Below are positions 62,095 to 64,000 of a stretch of 64,000 nucleotides of DNA, piece by piece. Both the position numbers and the translations under genes were made by a program. The stretch comes from a virus. The notes under the pieces were generated by a model that worked only from the letters and a program-made list of their open reading frames with translations, did not search any database and was not told the DNA's origin. The number at the start of each line of letters is the position of its first letter. Positions within the stretch are counted from its first letter, which is position 1. The stretch lies in the IMG/VR virus record IMGVR_UViG_3300033064_000964, positions 62,001 through 126,000 of that record, one strand, 5' to 3'.

Positions 62095-63258
62095 ATGCGA
62101 ACCGACCCCGAAATCGAAGCTGCCTTTGCCGCCTTCGGCACCAGCAACCCCCCGGCAGGCACGAACCCCGCGTCGGGCCGACTGGTCGCCAACGTGGACG
62201 CCCTGCTGGACGCCCCCGACCTCGGCCCCAACCGCAGCCCCAAGGTGGTCATCCCCGCCGGGACGGGAACCTCGTCCAGCGCGGCCCACTCGGCTGCTGA
62301 TGCCCTCGGCATCATCCGCGAGTGGCAGAAGGTCTTCACGCTGACAGCGACCCGCTGTACCTGCTGCGGCACCGACCTGCGGGACGCCGTGAGCGTGTCC
62401 CGAGGCATCGGCCCGGACTGCTCCCGCCAGCACTACGAGATCGACTTCGACATCACCGACGCGATGTTCGAGGAGGCCCTCGGCCTGCTCCAGGCGAGCA
62501 AGCTCGACAAGCTGGTCAAGCTCGCCGCCAAGGGCCTCAAGTCGAAGCCCCGCGACCTCTGCAACATCCTGATCTGGTGGTCCTCGGCCCACCTCGACAA
62601 CACGCAGGTCGTCCTCGACTGCGCGAGCATCGTGACGGCCCTCGGCTTCGTCGGCCTCGGTGACCGGCTCCGCGAGCGCAACACCGATGTCATCATCAGC
62701 CGCGACCCCGCCGACGCGAACTTCTACGTCGTCCGCTGCCGCAGCAAGATGAACGTCCGCCGGAACATGCGGCAGGTCAAGGAGGCCACCTCGGTCCCCC
62801 GTGAAGGCCGCTTCACCTACGGCTGGCGCTTCCCGCTCATCCGCAAGTCCCTGGTCTGGACCATCCTCGGTGAGGACTTCGGCGGACAGTGGGTGACGGT
62901 CCCCGGCATGATCGCTGGCAACCCCAGCCGGGTCGTCCAGATGGACGCGGCCTCCTGGTACGACGTGCGCGAAGCCCTCCGGGCTGCCTACAACCCGAAG
63001 CCGGCCGTCACCAAGGCGGCCCCCGCCGCCCCGGTCGTCAAGCCCGCCATCCTCCGGGTGCGGAACAACGGGCAGATGGATGTGATTGACCTCTACACCC
63101 CGAGCCGCAACTTCGGCTTCGTGGCCGAACTGAAGGCCCTGGTCCCCAGCCGGAACCGCACCTGGAACCGCGACTCGGGGTGCTGGACGGTCTTCTCGAT
63201 GAGCCTCCAGCCCCGGCTGGTCGAACTGGTCGCCGCCCACTTCAACGGGGCGGTCTAG
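62095..63258 (+). CDS. DUF6011-like zinc motif protein with HARP-like C-terminus
   Basis: A 387-residue protein. Residues 88-109 (CTCCGTDLRDAVSVSRGIGP then DC) match the C-x-x-C-G-x-x-L-x-D-x-x-S-x-x-x-G-I-G-P-x-C pattern of DUF6011-type motifs found in phage and actinobacterial proteins, likely a small zinc site. The middle (residues about 115-300) is globular and not recognised. Residues about 315-385 (LRVRNNGQMDVIDLYTP; FVAELKALVPSRNRTWNRDS; CWTVFSMS) resemble the HARP-like repeat seen next to DNA-remodelling helicases, including the R-x-W-x-x-x-x-x-x-W spacing. No helicase or nuclease motif is present, so a DNA-binding or recognition role is a guess. It has its own promoter-like element. 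Confidence 0.62.
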   Translation: MRTDPEIEAAFAAFGTSNPPAGTNPASGRLVANVDALLDAPDLGPNRSPKVVIPAGTGTSSSAAHSAADALGIIREWQKVFTLTATRCTCCGTDLRDAVSVSRGIGPDCSRQHYEIDFDITDAMFEEALGLLQASKLDKLVKLAAKGLKSKPRDLCNILIWWSSAHLDNTQVVLDCASIVTALGFVGLGDRLRERNTDVIISRDPADANFYVVRCRSKMNVRRNMRQVKEATSVPREGRFTYGWRFPLIRKSLVWTILGEDFGGQWVTVPGMIAGNPSRVVQMDAASWYDVREALRAAYNPKPAVTKAAPAAPVVKPAILRVRNNGQMDVIDLYTPSRNFGFVAELKALVPSRNRTWNRDSGCWTVFSMSLQPRLVELVAAHFNGAV

Positions 63259-63264
63259 CCCGCC

Positions 63265-63525
63265 ATGGGCTTCATCAACTCCCAGATCAGAGCCCTCGAC
63301 ACGAGAGGGTGGTGGGACGGGTTCGTGGTCAACAAGAGCGAGCACCCCTTGAAGCTGGGGTTCGCCTACGAGGGTCGGCCCAGCTTCATCCGCCGGGAGC
63401 GCCCAGCCCAGGTAGAGCCCGGAGAGATCGTTCAACGAGTACGAGTGTGGCCGAGGTACAGAGGCATCGACCTCGTGTGCCAGTACCAAGCCCACCCTGA
63501 CCCGCAACCGGAGACCCCGCAGTGA
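63265..63525 (+). CDS. Small basic protein of unknown function
   Basis: An 86-residue protein starting 6 bases after the previous stop and overlapping the next gene as GTGA. It begins MGFINSQIRALDTRGWWDGF and is rich in Arg, Trp and Tyr, ending in a Pro-rich tail (HPDPQPETPQ). Probably beta-strand containing. No family recognised. Confidence 0.6.
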   Translation: MGFINSQIRALDTRGWWDGFVVNKSEHPLKLGFAYEGRPSFIRRERPAQVEPGEIVQRVRVWPRYRGIDLVCQYQAHPDPQPETPQ

Positions 63526-64000
63526 CCGAGCCCCATCCCTTCGTTGCCATTCTGACCGCCAGCCGCAAGCTCAAGAGCCCGACGTTGGAGCAGGTGCAGG
63601 CCATCACCCCGCACATCCCGGACGACGTGATCGCCGCGAAGTACGACGAGATCCTCAACGGGGTCGCGCCCGTCCCGGAAGGGCTCGCTGCCATCCTCTC
63701 CGACCTGGATGACGAGCAGGAGGCCCAGGCCCAGCAGATCTGGAAGGACAACGGGTACCGGACGCTGGACGCGAGCATCCCGGACAACATCCGGGAGCGT
63801 GTCCAGGAGATCGGCAAGGCCATCTCGGACACCAAGCATCGCGGCTGGTACTTCGCCGTCCCCGGCGTTCACGTCGATGGGGCCGTCTACAACTTCAACC
63901 TCTCCTGGTCGGCGGAACACGGCTCGAAGCTCACGGGCGACTACTGCTCGAACCTCCGGGTCGGCCAGAAGACCGTCCCGGCCTTCGGAGCCGAGGCCCA
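63522..64000 (+). CDS. Unknown protein, 3' end beyond the window
   Basis: GTG 63522 overlaps the preceding stop (GTGA), and the frame stays open to the window end, giving at least 159 residues. The N-terminal part is helical (LEQVQAITPHIPDDVIAAKY; LSDLDDEQEAQAQQIWKDNG), followed by HRGWYFAVPGVHVDGAVYNF, which looks like a beta segment. It is probably co-transcribed with the two genes before it. No family can be assigned from the visible part. Confidence 0.65.
   Translation, partial: MTEPHPFVAILTASRKLKSPTLEQVQAITPHIPDDVIAAKYDEILNGVAPVPEGLAAILSDLDDEQEAQAQQIWKDNGYRTLDASIPDNIRERVQEIGKAISDTKHRGWYFAVPGVHVDGAVYNFNLSWSAEHGSKLTGDYCSNLRVGQKTVPAFGAEA

Overview
The window is 64 kb of a tailed bacteriophage genome. 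It is GC-rich, gene-dense and has almost no non-coding DNA: the largest gap is 171 bases (61741-61911), and no stretch over 300 bases lacks a gene. I see no tRNA, rRNA, CRISPR array, insertion sequence, integrase or bacterial chromosomal gene. A contractile-tail (myovirus-type) phage is indicated by a VgrG/gp5-like spike, a T4 gp25-like baseplate wedge protein and a baseplate-J-like protein in the usual order. The number and size of virion genes (up to 3709 codons) suggest a large genome. The host cannot be named. GC-rich codon use points to a GC-rich bacterium, and an acidic DDDDSA-type linker in one membrane protein is weakly reminiscent of Myxococcota surface proteins (inference only).

Region 1 (1-24941, + strand) is a baseplate/tail block: a partial unknown gene, the central spike, a hydrophobic Gly/Ala-rich protein, a 3709-residue virion protein, a small coiled-coil protein, a 995-residue protein with helical ends, an unknown 300-residue protein, a gp25-like wedge, a J-like wedge and a tail protein of gpI-like position. 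Region 2 (25005-58059, + strand) holds fibre, spike and adhesin genes: two with right-handed beta-helix sequence, one with Ig-like and lectin-like folds, and a paralogous pair (37112-40873 and 51811-58059). Three free-standing endonuclease genes sit among them: two NUMOD3-like plus PD-(D/E)xK proteins and one with two tandem HNH motifs. Structural genes are mostly joined by TGATG or ATGA stop/start overlaps. The four structural gaps longer than 40 bases each contain GCCTAT(A), a candidate late promoter.

Region 3 (58066-59611, + strand) has a SAP/HeH-like protein, a holin-like membrane protein and a phosphoadenosine/adenosine phosphosulfate reductase (cysH). Region 4 (59628-61740, - strand) faces it and carries a two-TM protein, a small protein, a WGR-domain protein, a small helical protein and a Cys-rich acidic protein. 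Region 5 (61912-64000, + strand) diverges from region 4 with a 44-residue basic peptide, a DUF6011-like/HARP-like protein and two unknown genes. Four promoter-like elements of form GGGCTCAGA-N15-GTAGT, with constant spacing, precede genes in regions 4 and 5 and probably define a non-structural transcription class.

The most interesting signals are that constant-spacing promoter family with its divergent, palindrome-bearing control region; the signs that endonuclease insertion duplicated and recoded the ends of neighbouring structural genes; and the tandem-HNH nuclease.
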